Shown here: positions 7,008-12,654 of the stretch, piece after piece
Position numbering within the stretch: the first letter of the stretch is position 1
Layout: each line of letters starts with the position of its first letter
Source: Prolixibacteraceae bacterium
Lineage (GTDB): Bacteria > Bacteroidota > Bacteroidia > Bacteroidales > Prolixibacteraceae
DNA: 12,654 nucleotides
Reading direction: 5' to 3'
Assembly: GCA_027858145.1 (NCBI GenBank)
Contig: JAQIDF010000412.1
Coordinates: forward strand, 1 to 12,654
Position numbers and translations under genes: made by a program
The notes under the pieces: generated by a model
Databases searched by the model: none
What the model saw: the letters and a program-made list of their open reading frames with translations, nothing else
What the model was told of the DNA's origin: nothing

Positions 7008-8852
7008 ATGTGCGGAATTGTAGGTTATATTGGCACAAAGAATGCTTATCCGATTTTAATAAAAGGATTAAAAAGACTTGAATACCGGGGATATGATTCA
7101 GCCGGAATTGCCCTAAACATTAATGGGGGAGTGCAAGTTTTTAAGAAAAAAGGAAAAGTACTGGAACTTGAAAACTATTGCGAAAATAAAAATACATTCT
7201 CAAATATTGGTATTGCACACACAAGGTGGGCAACACATGGTGAACCCAATGATATCAATGCGCATCCCCACGTGTCGATGAACGGTTTTTTTACTATAAT
7301 TCACAATGGTATTATTGAGAATTACGAAAAGCTTAAAAATGATTTAACCCAAAGGGGCTATAAGTTTTATGGTGAGACTGATTCCGAAATATTGGCTAAT
7401 TTGATTGAATACATGTATGGTGATGGTAAAGAAGTTAATGCCGAAACAGCTGTACGAATGGCTCTATCGCGTGTGGTTGGGGCTTATGGTATTGTGATTA
7501 TGTGCAATGATGAACCCGGTAAGCTCATAGCTGCCAGGAAAAGTAGTCCGTTGGCTATCGGTATTGGCGATGGAGAATACTATCTGGCTTCCGATGCTTC
7601 TCCAATTGTTGAATATACCCGCAATGTTGTGTACCTTAATGATAACGATGTTGCAATTATCACACCCAATAGTTTTACCTTAAAAACGGTACAGAAAGAT
7701 GAAGAAATTAAACCGGAAATTCAAAAACTCGAACTGAGTGTTGGTGAACTTGAAAAGAATGGTTTTGAGCATTATATGCTGAAGGAAATTTTTGAGCAAC
7801 CCCGTACCATTTCTGATTCTTTTCGCGGACGTATTGATCCCCAGACCAAAGAAGTCTTTCTTGGTGGTTTAAGCGAGGTGATGCCAAGAATTTTAGATGC
7901 TAAACGAATTGTTATCATTGCTTGCGGCACATCGTGGCATGCGGCATTGATTGGCGAATACCTGATTGAGGAGTATGCCAGGATACCAGTTGAAGTTGAA
8001 TATGCATCTGAATATCGTTACCGTAAACCAATTATAAATGAAGATGATGTCGTGTTGGCCATAAGCCAGAGCGGCGAAACAGCAGATACCATGGCAGCCA
8101 TAAAATTGGCTAAAGATAAGGGAGCCTTGGTGTTAGGTATATGTAATGTGGTTGGCTCGAGTATTGCCCGTGAAACCCATGCCGGAATTTACACCCATGC
8201 CGGTGTCGAAATCGGGGTGGCATCAACCAAAGCATTTACAGCTCAGGTTACAGTCCTAACATTGCTTGCTATGCGTTTAGCCCGAGCTCATAAGGCTATT
8301 GGCGATGAGCGTTATTATGCTATCATTAACGATCTTATTTCGATACCCGATAAAATTAACCTGATTCTTGAAAAACAAGCGCAAATAAAAGAAATTGCCG
8401 AAAAGTATAAGGATAATATTAATTCACTTTATTTAGGGCGGGGGTATCTTTTTCCGGTTGCGCTTGAAGGCGCACTTAAGCTCAAAGAAATATCTTATAT
8501 TCATGCCGAAGGTTATCCTGCAGGTGAAATGAAGCATGGCCCTATTGCATTAGTCGACAGTAATATCCCCGTGGTTGTAGTAGCTGCTAAGGACAGGTAT
8601 TACGAAAAGGTTGTCAGCAATATTCAGGAAGTGAAAGCCCGAAAAGGAAATATCATTGCTGTTGTTACAGATGGTGATGGATTTTTACGTGATACAGTTG
8701 AAGATATTATGGAAATTCCAAAATCTGATGATGTTGTAACGCCTTTGCTTGCCGTTATTCCACTTCAGTTATTCGCTTATTATATTTCGGTGTTGCGTGG
8801 CTGCGATGTCGATCAGCCCAGGAATCTTGCTAAATCAGTTACAGTTGAATAA
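7008..8852 (+). CDS. glmS: Glutamine-fructose-6-phosphate aminotransferase (isomerizing)
   Basis: GlmS uses glutamine to convert fructose-6-phosphate to glucosamine-6-phosphate, the entry step to UDP-GlcNAc for peptidoglycan and LPS. The 614-aa length is normal. MCGIVGYIG supplies the N-terminal nucleophile Cys2 after Met removal. RGYDSAG, THGEPND and GETDSE mark the class II glutaminase domain (to about residue 220). Two SIS domains follow: the first has ACGTSWHA and SQSGETADT, the second has LGRGYLFPVALEGALKLKE and GEMKHGPIAL (His510). The chain ends in NLAKSVTVE with the conserved C-terminal Lys609. There is no glmS ribozyme in the short leader, as expected outside Bacillota. A 15-nt gap to the deaminase gene suggests that glmS leads a small operon. 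Confidence 0.97.
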   Translation: MCGIVGYIGTKNAYPILIKGLKRLEYRGYDSAGIALNINGGVQVFKKKGKVLELENYCENKNTFSNIGIAHTRWATHGEPNDINAHPHVSMNGFFTIIHNGIIENYEKLKNDLTQRGYKFYGETDSEILANLIEYMYGDGKEVNAETAVRMALSRVVGAYGIVIMCNDEPGKLIAARKSSPLAIGIGDGEYYLASDASPIVEYTRNVVYLNDNDVAIITPNSFTLKTVQKDEEIKPEIQKLELSVGELEKNGFEHYMLKEIFEQPRTISDSFRGRIDPQTKEVFLGGLSEVMPRILDAKRIVIIACGTSWHAALIGEYLIEEYARIPVEVEYASEYRYRKPIINEDDVVLAISQSGETADTMAAIKLAKDKGALVLGICNVVGSSIARETHAGIYTHAGVEIGVASTKAFTAQVTVLTLLAMRLARAHKAIGDERYYAIINDLISIPDKINLILEKQAQIKEIAEKYKDNINSLYLGRGYLFPVALEGALKLKEISYIHAEGYPAGEMKHGPIALVDSNIPVVVVAAKDRYYEKVVSNIQEVKARKGNIIAVVTDGDGFLRDTVEDIMEIPKSDDVVTPLLAVIPLQLFAYYISVLRGCDVDQPRNLAKSVTVE

Positions 8853-8867
8853 TTATTTTATTCGTTT

Positions 8868-9335
8868 ATGTCAAAAGTGAAATTTATGGATGCGGCCATA
8901 AAACTGGCCGCCGATAATGTTGATAATGAAGGGGGGCCTTTTGGGGCTGTAATTGTTAAGGATAACGAAATAATTGCCAGAGGGACAAACCGGGTTACAA
9001 GTACATACGATCCTACGGCCCATGCCGAAGTGCAAGCTATTCGTGAGGCATGTAATAAACTAAAAACTTTCGATTTGTCGGGGTGCGAAATTTATACTTC
9101 ATGCGAACCCTGCCCGATGTGCTTTTCTGCAATATACTGGGCACATATCGATGGCGTTTATTACGCGGCTGACCATAAAGATGCAGCTAATGCGGGTTTT
9201 GATGATGCATTTATTTATAATGAAATTAAACGTTCGCCGGAGGAACGTACTGTGCCTTTTGTCCGCTTAAAAAGTGAAACTGGCTCGTTGCCGTTCGATA
9301 AGTGGGTGAGTTCGACAAAAAAAATTGAATATTAG
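8868..9335 (+). CDS. guaD: Guanine deaminase (cytidine deaminase fold)
   Basis: This 155-aa zinc enzyme most likely hydrolyses guanine to xanthine and ammonia. The zinc and catalytic motifs are complete: TAHAEVQAI (His52, Glu54) and CEPCPMC (Cys82, Cys85). GGPFGAVIV near the N-terminus, the run after SAIYWA, AANAGFDDAFIYNEI, PEERTVPF and a chain end of KKIEY closely track the Bacillus subtilis guanine deaminase GuaD as I remember it. That enzyme uses its domain-swapped C-terminal tail and final Tyr at the active site, and a final Tyr155 is present here. A broader nucleoside deaminase role remains possible, but the C-terminal match argues for guanine. It lies 15 nt after glmS, and its TAG stop shares one base with the GTG start of the glycosylase pseudogene. 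Confidence 0.9.
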   Translation: MSKVKFMDAAIKLAADNVDNEGGPFGAVIVKDNEIIARGTNRVTSTYDPTAHAEVQAIREACNKLKTFDLSGCEIYTSCEPCPMCFSAIYWAHIDGVYYAADHKDAANAGFDDAFIYNEIKRSPEERTVPFVRLKSETGSLPFDKWVSSTKKIEY

Positions 9336-9596
9336 TGGATAGTAAACGGTTAGATTCTTCTTTTTTCGCTGGTGACCAGGTTGAGATTGCTCAAAATCTT
9401 TTGGGGAAGGTTATTGTACGTTGTTTTAACGATGGCCGGATTGAACGATACCGGATTACTGAGACAGAAGCATGCCGGGGGGAAGAAGATTTGGCATGCC
9501 ATGCTGCGAAAGGGCGTACAAAACGCACCGAAGTGATGTATTCACTATGCAGGCGAATGGGTACATCAAAATTGGCGGTTTATTATCAATGAATGA
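9335..9596 (+). pseudogene. Alkyladenine (3-methyladenine) DNA glycosylase, internally deleted
   Basis: The gene starts at a GTG that overlaps the guaD stop (TAGTG). Residues 1-69 read as a normal AAG/MPG-family N-terminus: SSFFAGDQVEIAQNLLGK, then ITETEA with the catalytic Glu45, EEDLACHAAKGRT (His56) and KRTEVMY. After about 9541 the frame loses family resemblance and stops at 9590-9592. In the +1 frame, 9540-9596 reads IHYAGEWVHQNWRFIINE-stop, which is the expected AAG C-terminus (RIGxxYAGE...WRFyi). Both ends of the gene are therefore present, but the middle, roughly 110 residues by family length of about 200, is gone and the frame is broken. The base-stacking Tyr that follows ETEA (Tyr127 in human AAG) is Cys47, one transition away from a Tyr codon. 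The family normally excises alkylated purines, and this copy should be inactive. Confidence 0.85.
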
Positions 9597-9673
9597 TACC
9601 GGTCTGTTTAAACAAAAAATATTTAAATAAAATTGAAGTTCATTTCAAAATATAATTGGTATTATTTTTGATT

Positions 9674-9699
9674 AGTCCGCGATATCTATCTGGACTTTT
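9674..9699 (+). terminator. Possible terminator of the glmS-guaD operon
   Basis: AGTCC (9674-9678) can pair with GGACT (9692-9696), continued by a G-T pair and, past one bulged C, GAT with ATC around an ATCT loop. Four T's follow, and a second T run lies 10-15 nt further on. It is about 80 nt downstream of the pseudogene's end. The stem is weak, so this is a tentative call. Confidence 0.3.
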
Positions 9700-9740
9700 C
9701 CTGAGTTTTTTGTATTAAGTTAAGTGAGACTTATTATTGA

Positions 9741-9797
9741 GACTTACTAATTTACACTAAATCGAATAACAAGTTATTCGTGAATTCGTGGCAAAAA
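9741..9797. repeat. Palindromic intergenic repeat
   Basis: At the centre CGAATAAC (9763-9770) and GTTATTCG (9773-9780) are exact inverted repeats around AA. Symmetry continues imperfectly outwards: the left arm has ACTAATTTACACTAAAT, the right arm has TGAATTCGTGGC and then six A's. The phrase ATTCGTGAATTCGTGGCAAAAAA resembles dispersed hairpin repeats I recall between genes of many Bacteroidota genomes; that link is from memory. It could form a stable hairpin in RNA or single-stranded DNA. Confidence 0.5.
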
Positions 9798-9993
9798 ATC
9801 AAATCAATAATTCTAGTCGAACTAATGGGTCACTTAATAATTGGGGTGGACATATAATAATCGTGTTTATTTTATTATTCGCTTGTAATTAAGTTTGAGC
9901 TCTCCAAAGTTAACGACCAATGAAAGTTTACATCCTGAAACAATTTTTATATTTAAAGGTGTCCCAAAACTGAAAAAAAGAAATGTGTTTGCT

Positions 9994-10467
9994 TTATCTT
10001 CTTTTATCTTTGTCATCCTCTTTGTCGCGATATTTACGCAGCATATGATGCCTGAAGTCCATTTCAGTAATATATAGCTTTACAACTTTTTGAGCAGGAA
10101 GTACTTTCAGAAATTTTTCATTGTATTCTTTGTTCAGCGCAGCATCTTCCTGTGGCAATGAAGAGAATTTTTTTGTCAGTTCAACGCATTCTTTTTCCGA
10201 AAGTTTATCAAGATTATTATCGTCAAGGTCTCTTTCAAACTGGCGGCGTTCTTTCATCAATTTCCATTTCTTTTTATCATATTCATTGTAAACGGGCCAG
10301 AAAACTGCTGCCTCATCGGGTGTTAAGTCCAATGCATCAGTGAAAAATGCAATCTTGTCAGCTTTAAATTTATCGTAATCAAATTTATCCTGCATTCTGT
10401 CTCCGGCAATCGAATGTGTCGAAAAAGAAATTAAAAGACTGATAATTATTAATTTAAAATATTGCAT
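9994..10467 (-). CDS. Secreted Spy/CpxP-like protein, third gene of the ECF sigma operon
   Basis: The 157-aa product has a signal peptide (MQYFKLIIISLLISFS..., likely cleavage after SIA near residue 21), followed by a small, charged, all-helical protein. LDLTPDEAAVFWPVYNEY (47-63) resembles the LTxxQ-type helix of Spy/CpxP proteins and the Bacteroidota family often labelled 'sensor of ECF-type sigma factor'. The second half has LPAQKVVKLYITEMDFRHHML and a very basic/acidic tail (KDKEDDKDKRR region). The gene follows the anti-sigma-like gene after 4 nt, so translation is probably coupled. Spy/CpxP proteins bind misfolded envelope proteins and restrain stress signalling; a matching role as periplasmic sensor for the upstream sigma/anti-sigma pair is an inference from context. 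Apart from the hydrophobic signal it has no transmembrane segment. Confidence 0.75.
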   Translation of the reverse strand: MQYFKLIIISLLISFSTHSIAGDRMQDKFDYDKFKADKIAFFTDALDLTPDEAAVFWPVYNEYDKKKWKLMKERRQFERDLDDNNLDKLSEKECVELTKKFSSLPQEDAALNKEYNEKFLKVLPAQKVVKLYITEMDFRHHMLRKYRDKEDDKDKRR

Positions 10468-10471
10468 AGCA

Positions 10472-10894
10472 TTAGTTTTTATTTTCTACTAAATCATATT
10501 CTGAAATGGATGCCATTAGGTAATCTTCAACTGCAGCATCGTTATATTCATCTTGAGTTGAATCAAGTTCAAAAGCTTCAATTATTGTTCTTTCATTTAT
10601 GTTTAGATAATCCAACAAAGCATATTCATTGTCAGCTATATTGTTATTTGAAGATAATTGTGGCCCGATTGTTTTTACTGGAATAAAAATTATAAGAAAT
10701 ATTGCTGCAAAACTTGCAGCCATGATAAGCGCGGGGCGTAAATAGCGTATAATGCCGTTTGATGAATCGCTTTCAGGTGCAGCATTTTCTGCGTCTATTC
10801 GTTCCATGATTCGATCAGAGAATCCGTCGAAATATCCTTCAGGAGTTTTAAACGGGTTTTCATTTTCCGGTAATATGTTTTTCTTCTTTTTCAT
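10472..10894 (-). CDS. Anti-sigma factor-like single-pass membrane protein
   Basis: The 140-aa protein has a basic N-terminus, a cytoplasmic segment with NPFKTPEGYFDGFSDRIM (13-30), one transmembrane helix (about 53-73, LRPALIMAASFAAIFLIIFIPV), and an acidic C-terminal part that would lie in the periplasm. The N-P-F-x-x-P-x-G-Y-F motif is common in Bacteroidota proteins encoded directly after ECF sigma genes. No HxxxCxxC zinc anti-sigma motif is present, so it is not a classic ZAS protein. It starts 54 nt after the sigma stop and ends 4 nt before the Spy-like gene. I chose ATG 10894 rather than the in-frame ATG at 10915 because the MKKKKN start suits a cytoplasmic N-terminus; this choice is not certain. 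The anti-sigma role is inferred from topology and position. Confidence 0.7.
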   Translation of the reverse strand: MKKKKNILPENENPFKTPEGYFDGFSDRIMERIDAENAAPESDSSNGIIRYLRPALIMAASFAAIFLIIFIPVKTIGPQLSSNNNIADNEYALLDYLNINERTIIEAFELDSTQDEYNDAAVEDYLMASISEYDLVENKN

Positions 10895-10948
10895 TTTAAT
10901 CCCACATTCATACAATTCGACTACTCAATTCATTAAAGGTTTAATTGT

Positions 10949-11488
10949 TTATTCCTCTTTTAGTTGTTCTTTAATTTTTTTTACGGCATGATGATATGAT
11001 GCCTTAAGCGCCCCAACCGAGGTTTCAAGTATTTCTGACATGTCATTGTATTTCATTTCATCAAAATATTTCATATTAAAAACCAGTCGTTGTTTTTCAG
11101 GAAGGGATAAAATAGCTTTTTGAAGTTTGCGTTGTATCTCTTTACCTTCAAAATACTCATCACTTTCCAGATTGTTTATGAGATATTCATTATCGATGGT
11201 GCCTGAGAAAATGCTGCGGCGTTTTTTTTGGGTTATAAAAGTTAATGCTTCGTTTGTGGCAATGCGAAACATCCAGGTGTAAAGCCCCGATTCGGCTCTG
11301 AATAATTCAATGTTATTCCATACTTTAATAAAAGTATTTTGCAATACATCATCGGTATCATCATGAGATATAACAATTTTGCGTATATGCCAATAAAGCT
11401 TTTCCTGATAAGTTTTCACCAATTCATGAAAAGCCAACCTTTTGGTATTTTTATTTTTCAGTTGCTTTATAAGGTCATCAGTTGGCAT
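10949..11488 (-). CDS. ECF-subfamily RNA polymerase sigma factor
   Basis: The 179-aa protein has only sigma regions 2 and 4, as ECF factors do. Region 2 (about 20-92) has YQEKLYWHIRKIV, DDTDDVLQNTFIKVW (the core-binding DVxQxxFxxxW motif) and ESGLYTWMFRIATNEALTF. Region 4 (about 120-175) has AILSLPEKQRLVFNMKYF, MKYNDMSEILETSVGALKASYHHAVKKI, the usual HTH that reads the -35 element. It lacks a C-terminal extension. It leads the three-gene operon with the anti-sigma-like and Spy-like genes and is divergent from the LysM gene. ECF factors with such partners usually answer envelope stress and often drive their own promoter; the exact signal is unknown. Confidence 0.92.
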   Translation of the reverse strand: MPTDDLIKQLKNKNTKRLAFHELVKTYQEKLYWHIRKIVISHDDTDDVLQNTFIKVWNNIELFRAESGLYTWMFRIATNEALTFITQKKRRSIFSGTIDNEYLINNLESDEYFEGKEIQRKLQKAILSLPEKQRLVFNMKYFDEMKYNDMSEILETSVGALKASYHHAVKKIKEQLKEE

Positions 11489-11522
11489 TAATGTGTTTTT
11501 CAGCGTGTTTTAATTTGAGGAA

Positions 11523-11530
11523 CAAAGATA
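11523..11530 (-). promoter_or_regulatory. Candidate -7 element for the ECF sigma operon
   Basis: On the - strand TATCTTTG matches the Bacteroidota housekeeping consensus TAnnTTTG exactly and lies 34 nt before the sigma ATG. No clear -33 TTTG is present at the normal distance. It suggests basal transcription by the primary sigma factor, with any autoregulated promoter lying elsewhere. Confidence 0.45.
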
Positions 11531-11624
11531 CAAATCGTTTAATGCTAATGCCGTTTTTTTATCATATTTTAATGAATATTGCGTTATAAACTGTAAAGTA
11601 AAGTAAAAATATCTGAACATTTTT

Positions 11625-11632
11625 TACTTTCG
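11625..11632 (+). promoter_or_regulatory. Candidate -7 element for the LysM gene
   Basis: TACTTTCG differs from TAnnTTTG at one base and lies 36 nt before the ATG at 11669. No good -33 element is visible. It shares a 180-bp divergent region with the ECF sigma operon. Confidence 0.35.
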
Positions 11633-11668
11633 TAAGTTCAAAGGCAACCTAATACGTAATTTTAAAAA

Positions 11669-12654
11669 ATGAAGCAGCTTATAATTGTTTTCTTTCTTGT
11701 TTTTTCCCTTTCATCTTCGTTTGTTTATGGACAGTCGTTTAACGCGTCTGAAATTGTTACCGTTGATAATAAGCAATTTATCTTGCATAAGGTTGAAAAG
11801 GGGGAAACTATATTTTCACTTTGTCAGCAATTTAACGTTGAGCAGAAAGAATTGGTGGCAGCAAATCCCCAGTTGATTTTTGGGTTAAAAGAAGGCGATA
11901 CAATTAAAATACCTTATTACCGGGAGGAAGAAAAAGAAGTTGGAGATCAGGTGATAGTTCATCAGGTTGATAGTGATGGTGTTGATTTAAAATATCATGT
12001 GGTTGCAAGGGGCGAAACGGTTTACTCATTAGCCCGGAAATATAACATATTTATTGAAGCATTTTATCGTTTTAATCCTGAGGCCAAAAAAGAACTTCTC
12101 GAGAATGAGATTGTCCGTATTCCGTTGGATGCTGAAGAAGAAGAGTCATCCGGGCTGATTCGTGAAGATTTGGATTATTTTTATCACCAGGTTCGAGCCG
12201 GTGAGACACTGTATTCTTTGTCGGAAAAGTATGAAAAAAAGATATCTCTTATAATGGAAACCAATTCTCTATCTGATCAACAGCTCGAAGTAGGTATGGT
12301 TTTGCGGGTTCCGAAAAAAGTGGAGGGGGTAGAGGAAAAAGAGCCAATGGTTGATATGGATGGTGAATACTTTTTACATCGGGTTGAAAGCGGAGATACT
12401 TTTTACAGTTATAAACGTCGTTTTGGGGTTGCTAAAGAACAGTTGTTGCAATTAAATCCTGAATTGAATGACGGGTTGCTTGCCGGTTTAACCATAAAAA
12501 TACCGACAAAGAAGATTCCACAGGTGAAAGTTCAGCCACGGGATGCTGGTGAATTCATAAATCATAAAGTTCAGCTGGGAGAAACATTTTATAGTTTGTC
12601 GCGAACGTTTGACGTTGGGATTATGACCATTAAATCGGTAAATCCGGAGTTGAA
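11669..12654 (+). CDS. Secreted multi-LysM protein, N-terminal part (runs off right edge)
   Basis: From ATG 11669 the frame is open for 328 codons to the edge. A signal peptide (MKQLIIVFFLVFSLSS..., cleavage after VYG-Q near 21-22) is followed by tandem LysM domains at about 38-82, 108-152, 170-215, 234-279 and 296 onwards. Each opens with a H-x-V-x-x-G-E/D-T-x-x-S motif (HKVEKGETIFSL, HVVARGETVYSL, HQVRAGETLYSL, HRVESGDTFYSY, HKVQLGETFYSL), and the four complete ones close with I-x-I/V-P. LysM domains bind N-acetylglucosamine in peptidoglycan, which points to a periplasmic or outer-membrane-facing wall-binding role. Acidic linkers (EEEKE, EEEESS) separate some domains. The C-terminal part, which would show any catalytic or ligand-binding domain, is outside the window. 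Some Bacteroidota LysM proteins of this kind carry a periplasmic-binding-protein-like domain there; that cannot be checked here. Confidence 0.9.
   Translation, partial: MKQLIIVFFLVFSLSSSFVYGQSFNASEIVTVDNKQFILHKVEKGETIFSLCQQFNVEQKELVAANPQLIFGLKEGDTIKIPYYREEEKEVGDQVIVHQVDSDGVDLKYHVVARGETVYSLARKYNIFIEAFYRFNPEAKKELLENEIVRIPLDAEEEESSGLIREDLDYFYHQVRAGETLYSLSEKYEKKISLIMETNSLSDQQLEVGMVLRVPKKVEGVEEKEPMVDMDGEYFLHRVESGDTFYSYKRRFGVAKEQLLQLNPELNDGLLAGLTIKIPTKKIPQVKVQPRDAGEFINHKVQLGETFYSLSRTFDVGIMTIKSVNPEL

Larger units (their letters stand above)
9597..9993. other. Gene-free stretch after the glycosylase pseudogene
   Basis: Nearly 400 bp of AT-rich sequence lie between the true end of the glycosylase gene and the stop codon of the Spy-like gene on the other strand. 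No forward or reverse reading resembles a protein I know. It holds a candidate terminator hairpin (9674-9699), two copies of GAGACTTA (9726-9733 and 9739-9746), and a palindromic intergenic repeat (9741-9797). I saw no terminal inverted repeats of an insertion sequence. Confidence 0.55.

Noticed and set aside
9593..9993. A further remnant of the glycosylase gene downstream
   Set aside because: The true C-terminal end was found at 9540-9596 in the +1 frame, so the sequence after it lies beyond the gene. No AAG-like reading was seen there.
9895..10077. Short forward ORF entering the 3' end of the Spy-like gene
   Set aside because: Half of it is antisense to a supported gene, and the peptide has no recognisable feature.

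Overview
This window looks like chromosomal DNA from a low-GC member of the Bacteroidota, probably a marine or anaerobic lineage related to Marinilabiliales/Prolixibacteraceae. The lineage is inferred from several signs: a hybrid two-component system (HTCS) that carries sensor, kinase, receiver and AraC domains in one chain, candidate -7 elements of the Bacteroidota TAnnTTTG type, mostly absent Shine-Dalgarno sequences, an ECF sigma / membrane anti-sigma / periplasmic sensor operon of Bacteroidota type, and a short glycogen-synthase-like gene next to panC. No tRNA, rRNA, CRISPR array, transposase or integrase was seen.

Layout. Positions 1-168 (-) hold the N-terminus of a secreted lamin-tail-like protein that runs off the left edge. 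Positions 169-521 are a gene-free divergent control region with a perfect 30-bp palindrome. Positions 522-4679 (+) encode a complete 1385-aa HTCS regulator. It converges, with only 11 bp between stop codons, on the panC-panD operon (5884-4691, -) for beta-alanine and pantothenate synthesis. Divergent from panC is a 270-aa protein (6087-6899, +) that corresponds only to the N-terminal half of a GT5 glycogen synthase; it ends at a strong intrinsic terminator. Next comes a compact + strand cluster: glmS (7008-8852), guanine deaminase (8868-9335), and an alkyladenine DNA glycosylase gene that overlaps the deaminase stop by one base and is broken by an internal deletion. A 397-bp gene-free stretch follows, with a candidate terminator and a palindromic intergenic repeat. 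The - strand operon 11488-9994 encodes an ECF sigma factor, a one-TM anti-sigma-like protein and a secreted Spy/CpxP-like protein. Divergent from it, a secreted protein with at least five LysM domains starts at 11669 and runs off the right edge.

How the parts relate. panCD supplies pantothenate for CoA. glmS makes glucosamine-6-phosphate for peptidoglycan and LPS. The ECF module and the LysM protein both point to the cell envelope. The HTCS is of the class that normally controls polysaccharide utilisation loci, but no SusC/SusD or glycoside hydrolase gene is visible here.

I found no convincing new multi-gene system. The most informative observations are the glycosylase pseudogene, in which both ends of the ancestral protein can still be read in different frames, the stand-alone degenerate GT5 half-protein beside panC, the perfect 30-bp palindrome in the HTCS upstream region, and the ECF stress module facing a multi-LysM gene.
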